From: Trichuris trichiura
Taxonomy: Eukaryota; Nematoda; Enoplea; Trichinellida; Trichuridae
Length of the DNA: 64,000 nucleotides
Reading direction: 5' to 3'
NCBI GenBank assembly: GCA_037903355.1
Contig: JBAJFE010000037.1
Coordinates: forward strand, 1,240,001 to 1,304,000
Shown: positions 1 through 14,100 of the stretch, in pieces
How positions within the stretch are numbered: position 1 is the stretch's first letter
Layout of the letters: every line of letters begins with the position of its first letter
Translations under genes and position numbers: made by a program
The notes under the pieces: generated by a model
Database searches by the model: none
The model's input: the letters and a program-made list of their open reading frames with translations, nothing else
What the model was told of the DNA's origin: nothing

Positions 1-2968
1 GGAATTTTTTGTCTAGTCCATTTTCAGTCCTGCTTCTTGTCAGCTAGTCGTTGCTCAAAGCTTTTTTCGCTTTAAAATGCTACTCATAGGGACGCTGAAG
101 ACGAGACACCGTTTGTCTTGAAAGATAACTGCATTGTTAACAATTCGAACATTCAACAGCCGACCATTTTTTTAATGAGATACAAAAGCTCTTGTGCCCT
201 TTTACGAAATCGAACATTTTTATTGGTATCCGTAAGCCCCAGTTTTCTTGTTTAAACACCTTTGTTAGTTTTGCTGTTTTCATTTTGTACTAATGCTTTT
301 ATTCTTCAGTTTTTTTGTCTTTAATTGTCCTTTCCCCTTTTCTCAAGCGTCTGCTATGGTGAAACAGTGGGCCATTAAGCTAAAATCTTCTTCGTAGATT
401 GCCACGTTTGGAAGTTGGCCCTTTTTTAACGCGCAACATGCAATAGGTAGAACAATCAATTGGTCACATATGGACGCTTCGTCAACACTGATGAGTAATA
501 GTAGTTATTCGCTATCGGAAAGCTTTTTGCATTTGAAATTCGTGCCGCAATAGACTTTATTGATTTTTATTGTTAACAAAATTGTCCACCGGTTAATTTT
601 ACTGTGCTTTTGTAACCCGAAAATGTTTAATGCATATTTGCTCACGCTGACTTGATCTTATTCGAATTGCTTGTTTGATAGCACGTTCGAACAAAGTCAA
701 GTTTCCAATTATGCGCACCGGTATTGACGGGCTCCAGCATAGTTGGTTGTTCACTTAAGCGAAACGAATGTCCGAAGTCATGACGTAAAAGTGAAAATCA
801 AATTGCTGTCGACTTACTGTTACAATTTATGTTTAATTAGTTTGTCTTGCTAAGCATACAGCGATAGTTCGCCACGTCTGATGCATCTTAGGGTCACTTA
901 AACTTGTTGTTTATACTCGATGCGTGAAAGTATTTTTGAAATTGGGCAACAACGACCCCGTTGGCTAGGTTGGAAACATTTCTTCAAATTGTATGAGTAT
1001 TATCCTGCTTTGTAGGCGGAGCGGTTCTTCTTTGTGTTAGCTTACAGCGAATGTTTGCTCATTGTCTTAGTTTATTTTAAACTGCACTTGGTGGGATTAA
1101 GCATTTTCTTGCTTGTTTGAACAGCATTTTGAAAAATCAGAGTAAATAAATGCGAGACGATTATTGATTTAAGTTTCTTCGCTTTGGTAAGCTTGAGCAA
1201 CGCGAATCCATGGACAGAACAGTTACTTTTGCTACCGTATTCTTTCTCCAATTTTACCATGTAGGCTGTCAGCGGGCCTCACCGCCATTAATACACTACG
1301 TAGGCGATTTGATTTGTCCATTGTTGTCATGCGCGCACGTGAAGTAAAGCTGTTACACTTTGTCGAACCAAGGTTTCTTATCTATAAGCGTAGAAATCGT
1401 TTTCCCCTCGTCGTATGTTGCTTCGCTTCTATGGTTGTTTTACCAAGCTACAGAAACCATCATTGCTTATGACGACTTACATTCTCCTTTTATCGAAGTG
1501 ATCTGGTCTCGTTTATAATCGTGTGCGAGTGTAAATAAGAGACGAGTGATTCACTGGGGGATAGACTGTCTTTTCGGTTAAGGCCGCGCAAGACTACACC
1601 GCCGTTTGACTGTTGCTTTCGTCTATCAGGACATTTTCATTGTCGTTTCCCTTACAGCTTTTCATTTAAGCAAAGTAGATGAGGCATTTCGGGCAAGCCG
1701 AATATATATCCGTATTTTGTTGCTTTGAAATTTCATTTCATAAGCACGCAGCGTACTTACATATGAGAATGAATGCGACGCACCTACGCGTCGCGTTTAT
1801 TCTCCCTATATTCTTGAGTAGTCGCTGTACTGGAAGGTAATTATCTTTTTTCTGTCTTACCTTGGCTACGCCACTACCAACCAATCTTCCGTTCATTTTT
1901 TTATGACGTTCAATCCGTCAATAAGTGAGCAGCGGGAAGCAGTGATAGAACTGGGAAAAGTGACTGCGTATTGCGCAAACGGTGAATTGCTTTTGCATAA
2001 TGTTTCTCTCGTCCACTCGACTTTTCGTTTGCCTAACTCATTGGAATGCAGAAACCCTTCGGGCATTGAATGAGCGAACGTTTTTGTCGTCTTTTGACCC
2101 GCGGAACTATTTGACAGCGGTTGGTGTTTCGACAAGCGCATTTTGGTCATTTCAATTTGCAGTTGATCCGCGGGGAAATCTGGCTGAATTGATAACAATA
2201 AAATGTCGCCTCCGAAAATGGTCATCGCCCTATTCCGAAATGACCGATTTAATGGATTTCGTTGCGCCTTGACGCCGGACGAGCATCGCTACTCGTAGCA
2301 AGAAGAATAAGCGTTTGAAGATGCACGAGAGCAAGGACAAGCCGTTGGCTGGTCATTTCAAAATATCAACATCAACTTTTACGTTCTCCACTTAATTGTG
2401 CAATGGGTTTGAAATGTCGGAATCCATTAGGTCTATCGATTGAAAGTGGTTGACTGCGGTAAATCGCGGTCCAGATGAAACCATTAGTTGTTGGCTAAAC
2501 GTTGGAGAGCTGCTTTAAAACTCAGCGGCACTGCCGTGGTTACATTGTTCCAGTCAGCTTCTAAGGCGTTGTCAATGAATCAGCTTTACCACCGCCGTTG
2601 TGACATCTTAACACTTGATGGCCTATTTATCTCGGATATACGGATTCGGCTGGCAAGTAGACCGCATAACAAGTCGTCAGAACTGCGCATACTACAGCAG
2701 GCGCAACATCCTCCGTACACCAGCAAAAGTTGGAACAAGAGACAGCTGACGCGCCTGCTGTCAGGCAATCGTGTGCTCTCGTACGTCTCCTGGCGCATAG
2801 GAGTGCGCTAGTTGAACAAGCTGCCAGTAAATAGCAGTCACTTAACGGCTGGTTCTTCGCGCTGGTACTTGATGGACTGGTCGGCGCTAACGAACTGACT
2901 CTTAAAATAGAAGAAGTACAACCAAAGTGTCTTTATCACATTTTGTATTCATTTTTATTCACTTCCCA
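1..2968. other. upstream region without a supported gene
   Basis: No homologous protein, RNA gene or repeat was recognised here. Short opposing ORFs occur at 1893-2275 and 2488-2811, but none has a recognisable domain or a convincing splice structure. The segment presumably contains the promoter of the downstream ryanodine receptor gene. No TATA-like element could be tied to a start. Confidence 0.5.
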
Positions 2969-2969
2969 G
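2950..2969 (+). promoter_or_regulatory. probable 5'UTR splice or trans-splice acceptor of the RyR gene
   Basis: A pyrimidine-rich stretch ends in CCCAG at 2969, 47 bases before the RyR start codon. In nematodes such a site is either the acceptor of a 5'UTR intron or a spliced-leader acceptor. The sequence shows only the acceptor signal; which of the two it is cannot be decided here. Confidence 0.4.
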
Positions 2970-3016
2970 CTATACCCGTTCGACCACTATCTTCGTGAGG
3001 CAGTATCGAAGTTGCA

Positions 3017-5115
3017 ATGGCCGATAATCAAGAAAATAGTGCCGGTGAACAGGACGACATCTCCTTCCTGCGAACAGTACAACTTCAATTTTTTATTCTT
3101 ATACCAATTAGTGATGAGTTTTTTCAGGGAGACGTGGTCTGCTTGACGTGTATTGCTCCAAGTAAGGAAACGGGCACCGGTTCCGTAGAGCGCGTTGCTC
3201 TTGCAGCCGAAGGTTTTGGCAATCGTTTATGCTACCTAGAAAACGTGTCCGATAGGGTACTCTTCCTTTCGCTTTCTCCCGATAATATATTGCTTGACAT
3301 TTTTGCTCAGAATGTGCCACCAGATCATGCGACCAGTATGTTCTATATTCATAAAGCACTGTCGGTGCGAGCTCTGAGGGAGATGATGAGTTGCGACACG
3401 CCAGGCACCGCGGTATGTCCCTAAAGACCCTTTGGTTCATTAGTATTCTTGTTTCTTTAACAGGGTAGCTCCAGTAGTCACCGCACGCTGCTATACGGTC
3501 ATGCAGTTCAGCTTCGGCACGTGCTGAGCACCATGGTGAGACAGCAAACGTTCATAAATGTTACATTAAAAGTGGTTAATATTGAAGTATCTGACGTGTT
3601 TGTCTACTTCGTCAGCTACGGATAAGCTGGCCTTTGACGTGGGTCTTTGCGAGGCCGATTCGAGCGAATCTTGCTGGTGGACAATTCATCCAGCTTCGAA
3701 GCAACGATCCGAAGGCGAAAAGGTCCGCGTCGGCGATGATATTATTCTGGTTAGCGTGGCAACCGAACGTTACTTGGTAAGGCTATTCACTTTTCCCTGA
3801 GCGAAAATTTAAAATTGTTATTCTTTTAAGCATATGTCCTGTTCGAAAGGAATGACAGTCATAGCTGCATTCCATCAAACCTTATGGAGTGTAACCCCTA
3901 ACAGTTCCGGCAGCGTTCGCAACCGCAACTTGGGTAAGTGTGCGATGCCTAACTTGCTTTAATACACTGAGTAATGCCTCGCATCGCCTTCCGAACCTGT
4001 TGTCATATTTTTTAACTTTTTTTCTTTCCATCACCTTAACGGGAGAATATCTAGTCTTTCCCTTATTCTTGCTAACTGCTAACAATGCATTCTTCAAATC
4101 CAAGTGGCACAGTTTTCACAGCAGGCGATGATTGGCAAAACATGCAAGAAAGCTTCAAAGCTCACCTTTCGACGTCGATAAGTAACGTGACGTACCAGCT
4201 GCGCAAAATGGCTCGACGGACGCTGATTAGAATTTTTCTTAAAAAAATTTTTGAATCTACGCAGCGCGAAGTTTCGATTGAATTGTTGATCCCCTAAAGG
4301 GCACCTCGTTTAAGGATACGTCTTTGGCAACGATGTCCTTCGCTTGTACCACGGCAATGACGAGTGTCTGACTATACCGGAAACGTGGAGCGATCATTCT
4401 CAGCAAAAGTGACCAATTTTGGCTTGCAGAAATTTTTTCAATACTTTATCCCTTTTTACTTTGTAGCATTGTGATTTACGAAGGCGGAAAGTCGTGTTCG
4501 CAGGCACGCTCGCTATGGCGTCCCGAATTGTTGCACGGCAAATGGCAGGGTTCATTGATCGGCTGGGAACAGGTATTTCGTATTCGACACGTCACCTCGG
4601 GACGTTTCCTTGCTGTCACTGCGGATAGCCAAGTGTCGCTTGTGCACAAGGACAAAGCGACTTTTGAATCCACTGCCTTCATAACGGTTTCGTCAAAGGT
4701 TCGTTATTTTATCCACTAAACTTTTTTTAAAAACCTTTCCATACGATTTCGAGGTGGTCGTGGGCGGTTGCTCGTACTATTTTTTAGAACATCGATTCCG
4801 GCAAAGTATTTCCCGCGCTTTTCAACTTGGCGCAAGATTTTCTTCTTGCTCAATTTGTAACCGCATTGTTAGCTTTGCCTTTAGCTTTGAATGAGCCGTC
4901 TTTTTTATGTATCAATAAGTTTTAATTTTAGAAACGTCTTTTTGTGGTACCAAATACAATCGGCGGTAAATTAGACTGACATTTTTTTGTAGGATGTCAA
5001 ACGAACGAGCTTTGAGGAAAAAGAGGAAGAAGGCATGGGAGTTCCCGCTTTGAAGTACGGAGAAACGGTTACTTTCCTGCAACATCTGCAGACTGGCTTG
5101 TGGTTGTCCTGTCAG
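3017..5115 (+). CDS. unc-68: RyR exons 1-9: N-terminal domain and MIR region
   Basis: Exons: 3017-3076, 3128-3256, 3311-3412, 3464-3535, 3588-3776, 3831-3933, 4315-4408, 4467-4698, 4993-5115 (residues ~1-368). Motifs that fix the alignment are [23 protein letters not shown], the block around [20 protein letters not shown] and the MIR-like GLWLSC. This beta-trefoil region forms the cytosolic N-terminal gating ring in known RyRs. Introns 1-5 are 51-54 bp; intron 6 (3934-4314) is 381 bp and has no coding signal of its own. Confidence 0.93.
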
Positions 5116-8100
5116 GTTAGCGAAGAGACCAGTCGACTCCATTTAGACTTTCACTCTATTCTTATTGTAGACAACTGCCGTTACAAAGAAAAATGTTGGA
5201 AAGGTGGAAGAAAAAAAAGCGGTCGCAGTTGAGGAAGCTCGTATGGACGATTGCTTCGTTTTATTCAAAGCTCAAGGCGAAGAAGCCCAGTCGGCACGCG
5301 TTATTCGAAAAAGCTCACAAATATTGAACAGGTTTTTGAAGTAAGCATTATCTGTCCTTTTTAACGATCAAATAAGCTGTTATTTAATGCTACCTTTTAA
5401 CATATTGTACTCGTAAACTGTTAATAGATGTTTTTTGACTTCGCAATGGATGACTTGCTCATGAATAGCTTATTTTGAAAATGTAGAGGCCTAGAAGGCT
5501 TGCAATTCGAAGGTCGAGACTCGCAGCAGTGGAAACGCGCCAACTTATTGGAAACGGTTAAACTTATGGAAGATCTGATTGAATACTTTGCTCAACCTAA
5601 GGAGGAAGACTTTGGTTTGCTTAATGCTGTCGTCGATGAACGAGAAGTGTCAAGTTTGCATTCAGATTTTGAAACTATGCAAAATCGGTTGCGAGCCTTG
5701 CGAAATCGACAGGATCTTTTCCAAGAGGAAGGTGTACTCAATATGATCATTGATACGATCGATCAACTTTCGTCCGTTGAGTCGACTAGCGAATTTTCCG
5801 AAGTAATGAAAGAGACTGGAAGTCGCGAGTGGGAACAGATATCAACTTACCTCTACCTGCTTGTTGCCGCTATGATCAAAGGAAACCATTCCAACTGTAC
5901 GCAATTCGCTTCGGCTCAAAGGCTCGACTGGTTGTTCAATCGCCTGTCCAATCCCCAAGCTGCAGAAGGTAATAGCTGTACTCTTATGCAAATAGCTTCT
6001 GTTCAAATTTTGTAGGCATTCTGGATGTATTGTATTGTATTTTGACGGAAAGCCCCGAGGCGCTTAATCTAATCAACGAGACCCACGTGAAATCGGTAAT
6101 TTCCTTATTGGAGAAAGTCGGTAGGGACCCAAAGGTTCGTTTACTCTTTCAACCGCGTCGATGTATGAGGTAATTACGTGCGTTTAAAAAAAGGTTTTGG
6201 ACGTACTATCCGCTTTGTGCGAGGGCAACGGTGTCGCTGTAAGAAGCAGCCAAAATATAATATGCAATGAATTGGTGTGCAACAAGAATTTCCTGTTGCA
6301 AACCCGTATGGTTGATCAAGTGTCCAGGTTGAGCTTCTTTCTCGATGCCTCATTTTTCTATGGTTTCAATTGTATCCATTTTTGCAGCGTTATGGCGAAC
6401 ATTTTCATCAGCGTAACCGAAGGTTGCGCAATATTCAAGCGATGGTACTTCGAAGCCGAGTTGGAGTATATGGACTCGGTTGGCAGCTCCTGTCTACGCC
6501 CTCATCTGAGAGTAGGATGGGCTTCATCAGCCGGATATGTGGCCTATCCCGGTTCAGGAAAGAAATGGGGTTGCAACGGCGTTGGAGATGATATGTTCTC
6601 CTTCGGCTTTGACGGAAAGAATATGTACGCAGGTATTGCGTAATTTCTTAACTTTAACTAGGTCAGGTTAAATCGGTTTGTCAAAGTCCATATATCCGTT
6701 GTAATAATTTCGCGCTTTTCCACTTTAGGAGGAGTAAAGAAAACCGTGGGAATTCGAGACCTTTCTCGTGGTGACGTCATTGGTTGCTGCATTGACTTGA
6801 GCATTCCGGAAATACGCTTCTCGTTGAATGGAAACGAAGTGAATACAAGTTTTCGCGGTTTCAGTGTTGCCGACTGTTTGTTCTATCCCGTGATGAGTCT
6901 ATCAGCCACTGTTAGGTGAAACAATTACTACTTTTATTCATATTTTATATTTAAATTAACTTTCAACCATGTAGCTGTCGTCTGATTCTTGGAGATCCTC
7001 ATGGCAAGCTGCGCTATGGTCCACCGGACGGCTACCTTTGTGTTACGGAAGCCGCTGTAACTCCAATTAAAATACAACCTTGCATAGTTTATGGCGACTA
7101 TAGAAAGGGCAACTTTTTTGGTCCATCCACCGTGATATCAGACTTTGCTCTATTCCAACCGAAACCTGTTGATTCAAGGGAGGTGAGCTTTCGCATGTGA
7201 CTGTACTCGTGGCCATTATGCGTATGTTTCTCAGATAATTCTTCCAAAGCATTTGGAAGATGCATGTGATCGTTTGGCCGAAAACATTCATGAACTCTGG
7301 TCAATGGATAAAATAGAAAAGGGATGGAAATACGGTGAAGTAGGACCACTGAATACGCATTAGGAAGGTTATGCTTTACAAAGCTTATTGACAGCGTCGA
7401 AGCGAGTCGCAGCGTATACACCCTTGCTTGACCAACTACGAGCGTTTGCCGAATGCGGAAAGAGCTTACAATATGAATCTGGCAAGGGAGACATTGAAGT
7501 ACGGTGTTGTCAATGGAGACGGAGTTTTTAATTTCAACTCTCTTAACCTTCTTTGCAGGACTGTCTTAGCTCTGTCTTATCGTATTGACCCGGGAAAGCT
7601 GCCTAACCGAGTGAAAACATTACGGTTGCCGCAAAAGTAAGCGAAATGGAATCGTTTGTAGGTAACGAATTTTTTAAAAATTGATTGACAGCTTCCTGAT
7701 GAGCAATGGCTACAAACCATCTCCGCTTGATACGCGTGAAATTAGCCTTAGCGAATCGCTAAACAATCTGGTCGAGCAGTTGGCTAAAAATTTGCACAAC
7801 ATTTGGGCGCAGAGTAAGGTGCAACGAGGATGGACCTACTCGAGCGTGGAGGTATTCTTTGATCGCATACGTCATTAACCATGCCAGTAGGCTACCGGTA
7901 ATTTTTGTGCGCGTAGAACTCCGCTTTCAAAACGAGCCCACATTTGGTCTCGTACGAATATCTGAATCCAACAATCAGGGCGGCCAATCGGGAAAAAGCT
8001 GGACAGATTGTAAAGTCGCTTATGGTTTACGGGTACACTCTCGAAGCGCCGGCCATGGAAATTGACGAAGGTACGCGCGAGTTGTTCAGAAGCGATTTTA

Positions 8101-11100
8101 TAAAGCACCCATTTACCTTTGGCGCCTTAGCTACAACGAAGCAAACGGAAGTTTTGCAAATGAAGTTGAGGACCTTCCGAATGGAACGTCGCTACGCGGT
8201 GACCTCTGGGAAATGGTATGATTTTGCGATACGCATGAAGAGCTTAGCGAAATGTCGAAGCGTGGAAATCTTTTTTATTTGCATATTTATGTTTTTTCGT
8301 TTGAAAAATAAGCGTGTACGGTTCTTTGAATAGCGAGAGCAAGCTGCCAATGATCTTTCATTTTCCCAAAGGTATTTTGAGTTCGAAGTACGCACGCCTG
8401 GATTCATGAGCGTTGGATGGATGGATGTTGACAGCCCTCCGGACACTGATCTTGGCACGGGTAAACTTTCATTTGGCTATGACGGCTATCTCGGAAAAAA
8501 ATGGCATGGCGAAATTGAAAAGTTTGGCAAAAAATGGAACGTTGGCGATGCCGTTGGCTGTTTCCTCGATCTGACTGACAGGATAATATGTATTGCCCCC
8601 TTTGAGATCTCTAAGGATCTTGAACGTAGCTAATGTTGTTTAAGGTTTTTCCCTGAATGGAGAACTTTTGCTGGACCCGTCCGGTGCCGAAATGGCCTTC
8701 GACAATGTCAATTCTACTGGCGGTCAGTGAAATGCCGCTAATTTTTTTCCTCAACTTCTAGCGTGTCCTTTTGCAGGATTGGTGCCCGCATTCTCGTTGG
8801 GTCCTGGTCAGATGTGTCGGGTGAACTTTGGTCAAAATGTTGATTCCTTAAAATTTTACACCACTTGCGGTTTGCAAGAGGGATACGAGCCGTTCTGTAT
8901 CCGAATGACGCGTCCCGCGCCTTTGTGGATCAACAAGTTTCAGCCGGAATTCGAAGAGATTGGTGATGACGATAGGCGTTTCAAAGTTTTGCGTGTTGTT
9001 CAAAGCGGCGATAATCCGCCATGTTTGAAGATACAATGTAAACCTACTGGTCTTCAAGAACGTTCCAGTTTAACTCTGTTTCGTCTTAACCTGCCTGTTC
9101 GATGCCAACATCGTTCTACCAAGTGAAGATGACGAATGCACGTGTTCAGATATATCGAAACCTTTATCTTTTAGAAGCACGAGCGCTTCCGGTCAAGCGA
9201 GCCGGTCAACTTTACGCGAGTCAAATCGCGATGACGGTGCGGAAACTAGCAGTGCAGATACTTCGCGCCGTGGCAAACCTTCCGTTCCTGAGCGCCGACG
9301 AATTGAGGTATCTTTCGTAAATGGCGACTGCGCGACACCATCGGAAAAACAACAGGAGAACGCTGATCCCGAATCTACTCGACGTGGCAGCGGTTTCCTG
9401 ACCAAAACTCTCAGTCTTGATGAAGATTCATCGGTCGTTCAACGCGAAACGTTAAAGCCAACCGTCCTTAGGTAATTACCACTTATCATTTCATATTTGT
9501 TATCTAATAATGGGACGTCCGCAAATGACTTTTCAGGCTAACATCCGAGTTTTTAATATACGCTAGTTTTTCGAAGTTGTTCCATTTGAAGTTTGTTTTT
9601 AATTTAGATCGTCGGCTAGCGAAGTGAACCTAAAGGATAGAGATCATAATGAAGTACAAAATTCCAAAATGTCCGAGTCGATGTCGTCGACTTCATCGAA
9701 ACGCAGTCGCAAACCTTTCAAGGTAATGCAGTCGTTTGCTCAGCGGATGCGCGACGCAAGTATTGGAAGAGCAAAGAAGCACAGTAAGATTTTTCGTGTC
9801 ATAAATGTTGTCTAACAATTTTTTGCTGATCTTGCATGTCGAATGGTAACAGCTGAGAATGTAAGGTGGCTTGAATTTATAACCAGTTGGTCGTTTTGTT
9901 ACTTTTTGTTTTCTAATAGTTAGATCTGCGAATTTTGACGACAACTTTACGCCATGATGTTGTGAACCCCAAATAATTCAAAATTTAGTGTTGCTAAATG
10001 TGAATACTGAACGCATGTCGAAGGTTCTCTTTCCGAGATGCACAGCGCTTCAGCGCTCTTTCCGTTGAGAAGTTATGTAAATTTATTGCCCATCATTTGG
10101 TGAATTAAGGAGCAAAATAACTTCATCGAAAAGAGTATTCAGTGGTTTCATTAATATTTCGTCGAGAACCGAAGAAAGGGCTAAGTATTGGCAACTACTC
10201 ATTGTTGTTTTTATTTCTCCCTATACGTTTATTCCATTGAAATTTTGAAGTTACTAATTTTAACACTTAGTTCTCCAGAATGTTTAAAGAATGCGTTCTC
10301 ATTGGCGTAGTTTGTTTAAGCGCGTGGCTGACATGCTAAGATTACTGGTTTTCTTGGTTCTATACATAATAGTGTATCACGGATGATGGGTTTCGTTTTC
10401 CTTATTTTTAGAAGGACATTATTCGCTTTATTCCTGCAGCAAGAGACTCTTACCAAAAAAAAAGTGTTAGTATATGTTGCCAAGCAGGTTTATTACGAAA
10501 TCCAGAAAGATAAGAGTCTTGAGTTTTCCGCCCGTTTTATTCTGCCTTTAGCTAGACTTAAATCTAAACATAAGGAGCACATACATATCATTGCCCTTCA
10601 TATTTTGTTCAGGCTTAGGTGGCGTGCATCACTCATCTGTCAAGGTTGGAGATTGAGGATTGTATTTCGGGATCGCTAAGTATTCCTTATACCATGTAGG
10701 CATCGAATTTTGCCGTTTAGATAAAAGAAATTATCTCGCAAGCATTATGTAAATTCCTTGGCTGCAAAGCCACTAATAGAGCAGACCATTCATGTATCAA
10801 TGCTGCCGAGGTTTATTAAAATGAAGGGGATACTTTATTCGACTACGAAGAAGCACCTGCCGGTCGCATAGTATTCAGTTTCAGCCAGGTTGATCCAAAA
10901 TTAAAAGTTTCAATTTCCGTTCGTGGTCACTTTTTGTTTCTCAATCACCTGAATTGCCCAAATTGGATGGAAGAATGCTCAACTAACGGCTCGTTGTCGA
11001 ATCAAGTTTTGTATTCGATTTTCCGTTTTGCAAATCGGTTACGATCGGAGAATTAAACGTCTTTTAAGTCATCCGCATCTTCTGTAGGAGCCTTATTTTG

Positions 11101-14100
11101 TTTAGGTGCTCCGAAAAATGAAAATACGCAAAAAACGAGATCTCGTGACGTTAGCTCCGAAGGAAGCAACCATTTCGTATCAAACAGGGAAGGAGTGCTG
11201 GCGGTTGACTCCAGCGAATCCTTGGACATGCCAAAAACTGGGCCAGGAAGGCGGCCCACTTTGATCCGCATGGATAGCGAAAAGTCAAAGCAGCGATGGA
11301 ATCGCTACTTGAGTCGCGGACACGAGTTTCTCGCTGAGGAAATGAACCTGGCAAGACAGAGCATCGTTCAGTCGCTCAACTCTTCCTTATTGCCTAGCAG
11401 CTTGGCGGAAACGTATACTGAGTACTATTTCGGTCTTCGAATTTATCCCGGACAAGATTTGGCTAATATATGGATTGGCTGGTTGACTCCTCAATTTTCC
11501 TATTCCGTCAACAACCATCTGACGAGTGCCTTCGCCCAGAAAGTTATCTTTAAAGAGCATGACACCAACGCGACGGTTAATGAGTAAGTTGATAATCTAA
11601 GGTAGCTTTAAGCTGATGCAAACTTATTTCAGCCAAGAATTTCGCAGCTGCTATGTGGTCAATGCCCTCGATTTATTGGCCGCAGTGAGCGGCGGTTCAA
11701 ACGTGTCTAAAATGTCAGGACTACTAGTTGGCTGCATTGTGAATACCGCAACCGGTGAGTTGACCTTCCACGCTAACGGTCGACAAACGGAGATGTGCTT
11801 TCGCGTTGAAACTGGTACCTTGTTGTACCCAACAGTGTTTGTCATCCCTACTGGTAAAGAGGTTCTACAGTTCGAGCTTGGCAGAGTGGAGGTACACGCT
11901 ACTGAACCCAAAGAAGGAAGTGTAATTTAAGCCATTATTCGTAGAAAACTTTACCAATCGCCTCAGCTCAATTCAACGAAATGATCAATGGTATGCAGCT
12001 GCAGTGTCCGCCTCGTCTGCGAATAGAAATTTGCAAAAGTCGCAATTGGTCCCTTGTGCCACAGCGTTGTCCGAGGGTTACCTCCTTGAAGCTATCCGAC
12101 ACCCGCGGATGGAGTATTCTTTGCGACGACGTTGGTAAGACTTCGCAACTCCCTCTAAAACGACAAAGGGCGATATCTGTCGTTCTTCTTTTCAGCTCGC
12201 TTAATGATGTTGTACATCCCTGAGCGCGATTACAGTCTGGACATTTTGGAATTGATCGAATATGCAGACCTGCAAAAGTTTCATCAGCACACTTTGCAGC
12301 TGTATTGCTCTCTATGCGCTCATGGTAATTTCAAAATTGCGCACATACTGTGCCGTCACGTGGACGAGGACCAGTTGACATACGCGATGAAAAGCAAATG
12401 TAACTTGCAACTTTTTTATTATCTCCATTTAGTAGTTGACGACTTTGCGCATGCTCAGATTTAACCGGACAGTTACGTCAAGGTTTCTGCGATCTTTTGG
12501 TTGCTATGCATTTGAGTTGCCACTACAATGCTCGGTAAGCTGTCTGTCATTTGAATCACTTAGCATCACTTGTACAAGGGCGTTCATTAACGCAGCATGC
12601 AAAGCAACAAAGAATACATAATTCCTTTGACGGAGAAATTGAAATCGCGCAACTATTTTTCCGTCGATTGTAAGGGTATTTATCCTCATGCGGTCAACTC
12701 CACGGTATCGATGAAACCAGCTATGGACGTAATGTCTGTGAAAGATAAGTAAGTCGTTGGGATATCTTTTACTTTTCTTTTCCCATTGGATGGCTTCAGC
12801 ATTAGTGCAAAAGATGAAATGTTTCTGCGCAGCCCCGGTTTCGACTTTGAAGCTCTGAAAAGCTTCGTTATCGACTCCCTTGAAGAGGCCACCGTTCAAG
12901 CGCTAATGCATTCAAGAGATCTTGTCGGAGGGACGAACACTAGCCACTTTGCGTAATAATCATTTACGTTACTTCGAACGCATTTTAATAAGGCATATTG
13001 CGCAGACCTCTCCTGAAGCTTTTCGATACGCTTCTACTTGTCGGCTTGTTCACGGACGAGGATGTTCAGCGTCTGTTCCGCATTTTGAATCCATCTGTCT
13101 TTGACGATCAGCAAAGCTCAAGTAGACTGTTGCTAAGCTTTCTCGTCACGTAATGAGGATGTCTTTGCAGATGTAGTGTACAGGAACGGCCTTCTAAGTC
13201 TCGAATTGGATGAAGAAGTGCAGCGGCACGTTTGCTACGTTCTCAGTCATCTCTGCGACCTGTTGCTGCAAGGCAGAGTGGAGACAATGATCAGCTTTGC
13301 AGAATCATTCGTCGGAGAGACGCAAAATGTAATATAAATTTGTTGTAGTCTTCGCTGTTACAAAACATTTTTAAACGATGAGCTGTTAGCATTTTCAGCA
13401 CATTCCGTTAAGATTATTTAAGATGTCTACTTCATTTTCGATTCACATAGGCAAAGAATTTTTTTTGCATATGCAAATGTGTTTTTCCTTCAGGACCAAC
13501 TGCAGCGTTACATGTACATTAAGCAAACTGACATGCCGCCGGCTGAGGCTGCTCGAAGGACCAAGGAATTTCGTTGCCCACCGAAAGAGCAGGTAGGAGA
13601 AGGCTTCAACCTTGGGCAACATTATTTGGCCAGAAACTTGGCGAAATTGTTACAATTTTTTAAGATGATGAAATTGTTGAACTTTAAATCAAACGACTGC
13701 AACATGCTGGACGAAGAAGGAGAAGTTGAGGTTTCCTCCATGTCCGAGTACTTGCAAAATGTGCTTCGCAGTTTTCACGAAGGGATGATAAAGTGCATTG
13801 GAAATAAGCCCGTTGACGACTCGGCACCTTTTTCTGTCGATGACGTAAGAATCTTAATGTAGCGAAAATCTGTGCATCTTATTTAGTCTTCATTATTTTG
13901 CGCGGAGACTAACAATGCAACTAGCCGCTGAGCGGTAAACATTTAAAGAAAAGTACTAATCAAGATTTCACTAATATTGCTTACTTGTTTATTAGTCTAG
14001 TTGCCAATGGAATATTGTAAGAGATATTAAAGGTTTTTCCTATTATGGCATAATGTTGATGTATATCATTTGCTAGCTTTTTAAAAGAACGTTCGATAGG

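Noticed and set aside
1893..2275. Overlapping ORFs on both strands (110 codons minus, 96 codons plus) that look protein-like
   Set aside because: Joining the two plus-strand frames through the only 50 bp GT-AG candidate leads to a stop, and no domain is recognised.
2488..2811. 107-codon plus-strand ORF upstream of RyR
   Set aside because: No homology, no splice context, and the opposite strand is equally open; probably chance.
4085..4297. 70-codon ORF in RyR intron 6
   Set aside because: Does not match the conserved RyR sequence, and including it would break the phase between exons 6 and 7.
10383..10679. 98-codon ORF in RyR intron 26
   Set aside because: Featureless; exons 26 and 27 join in phase without it.
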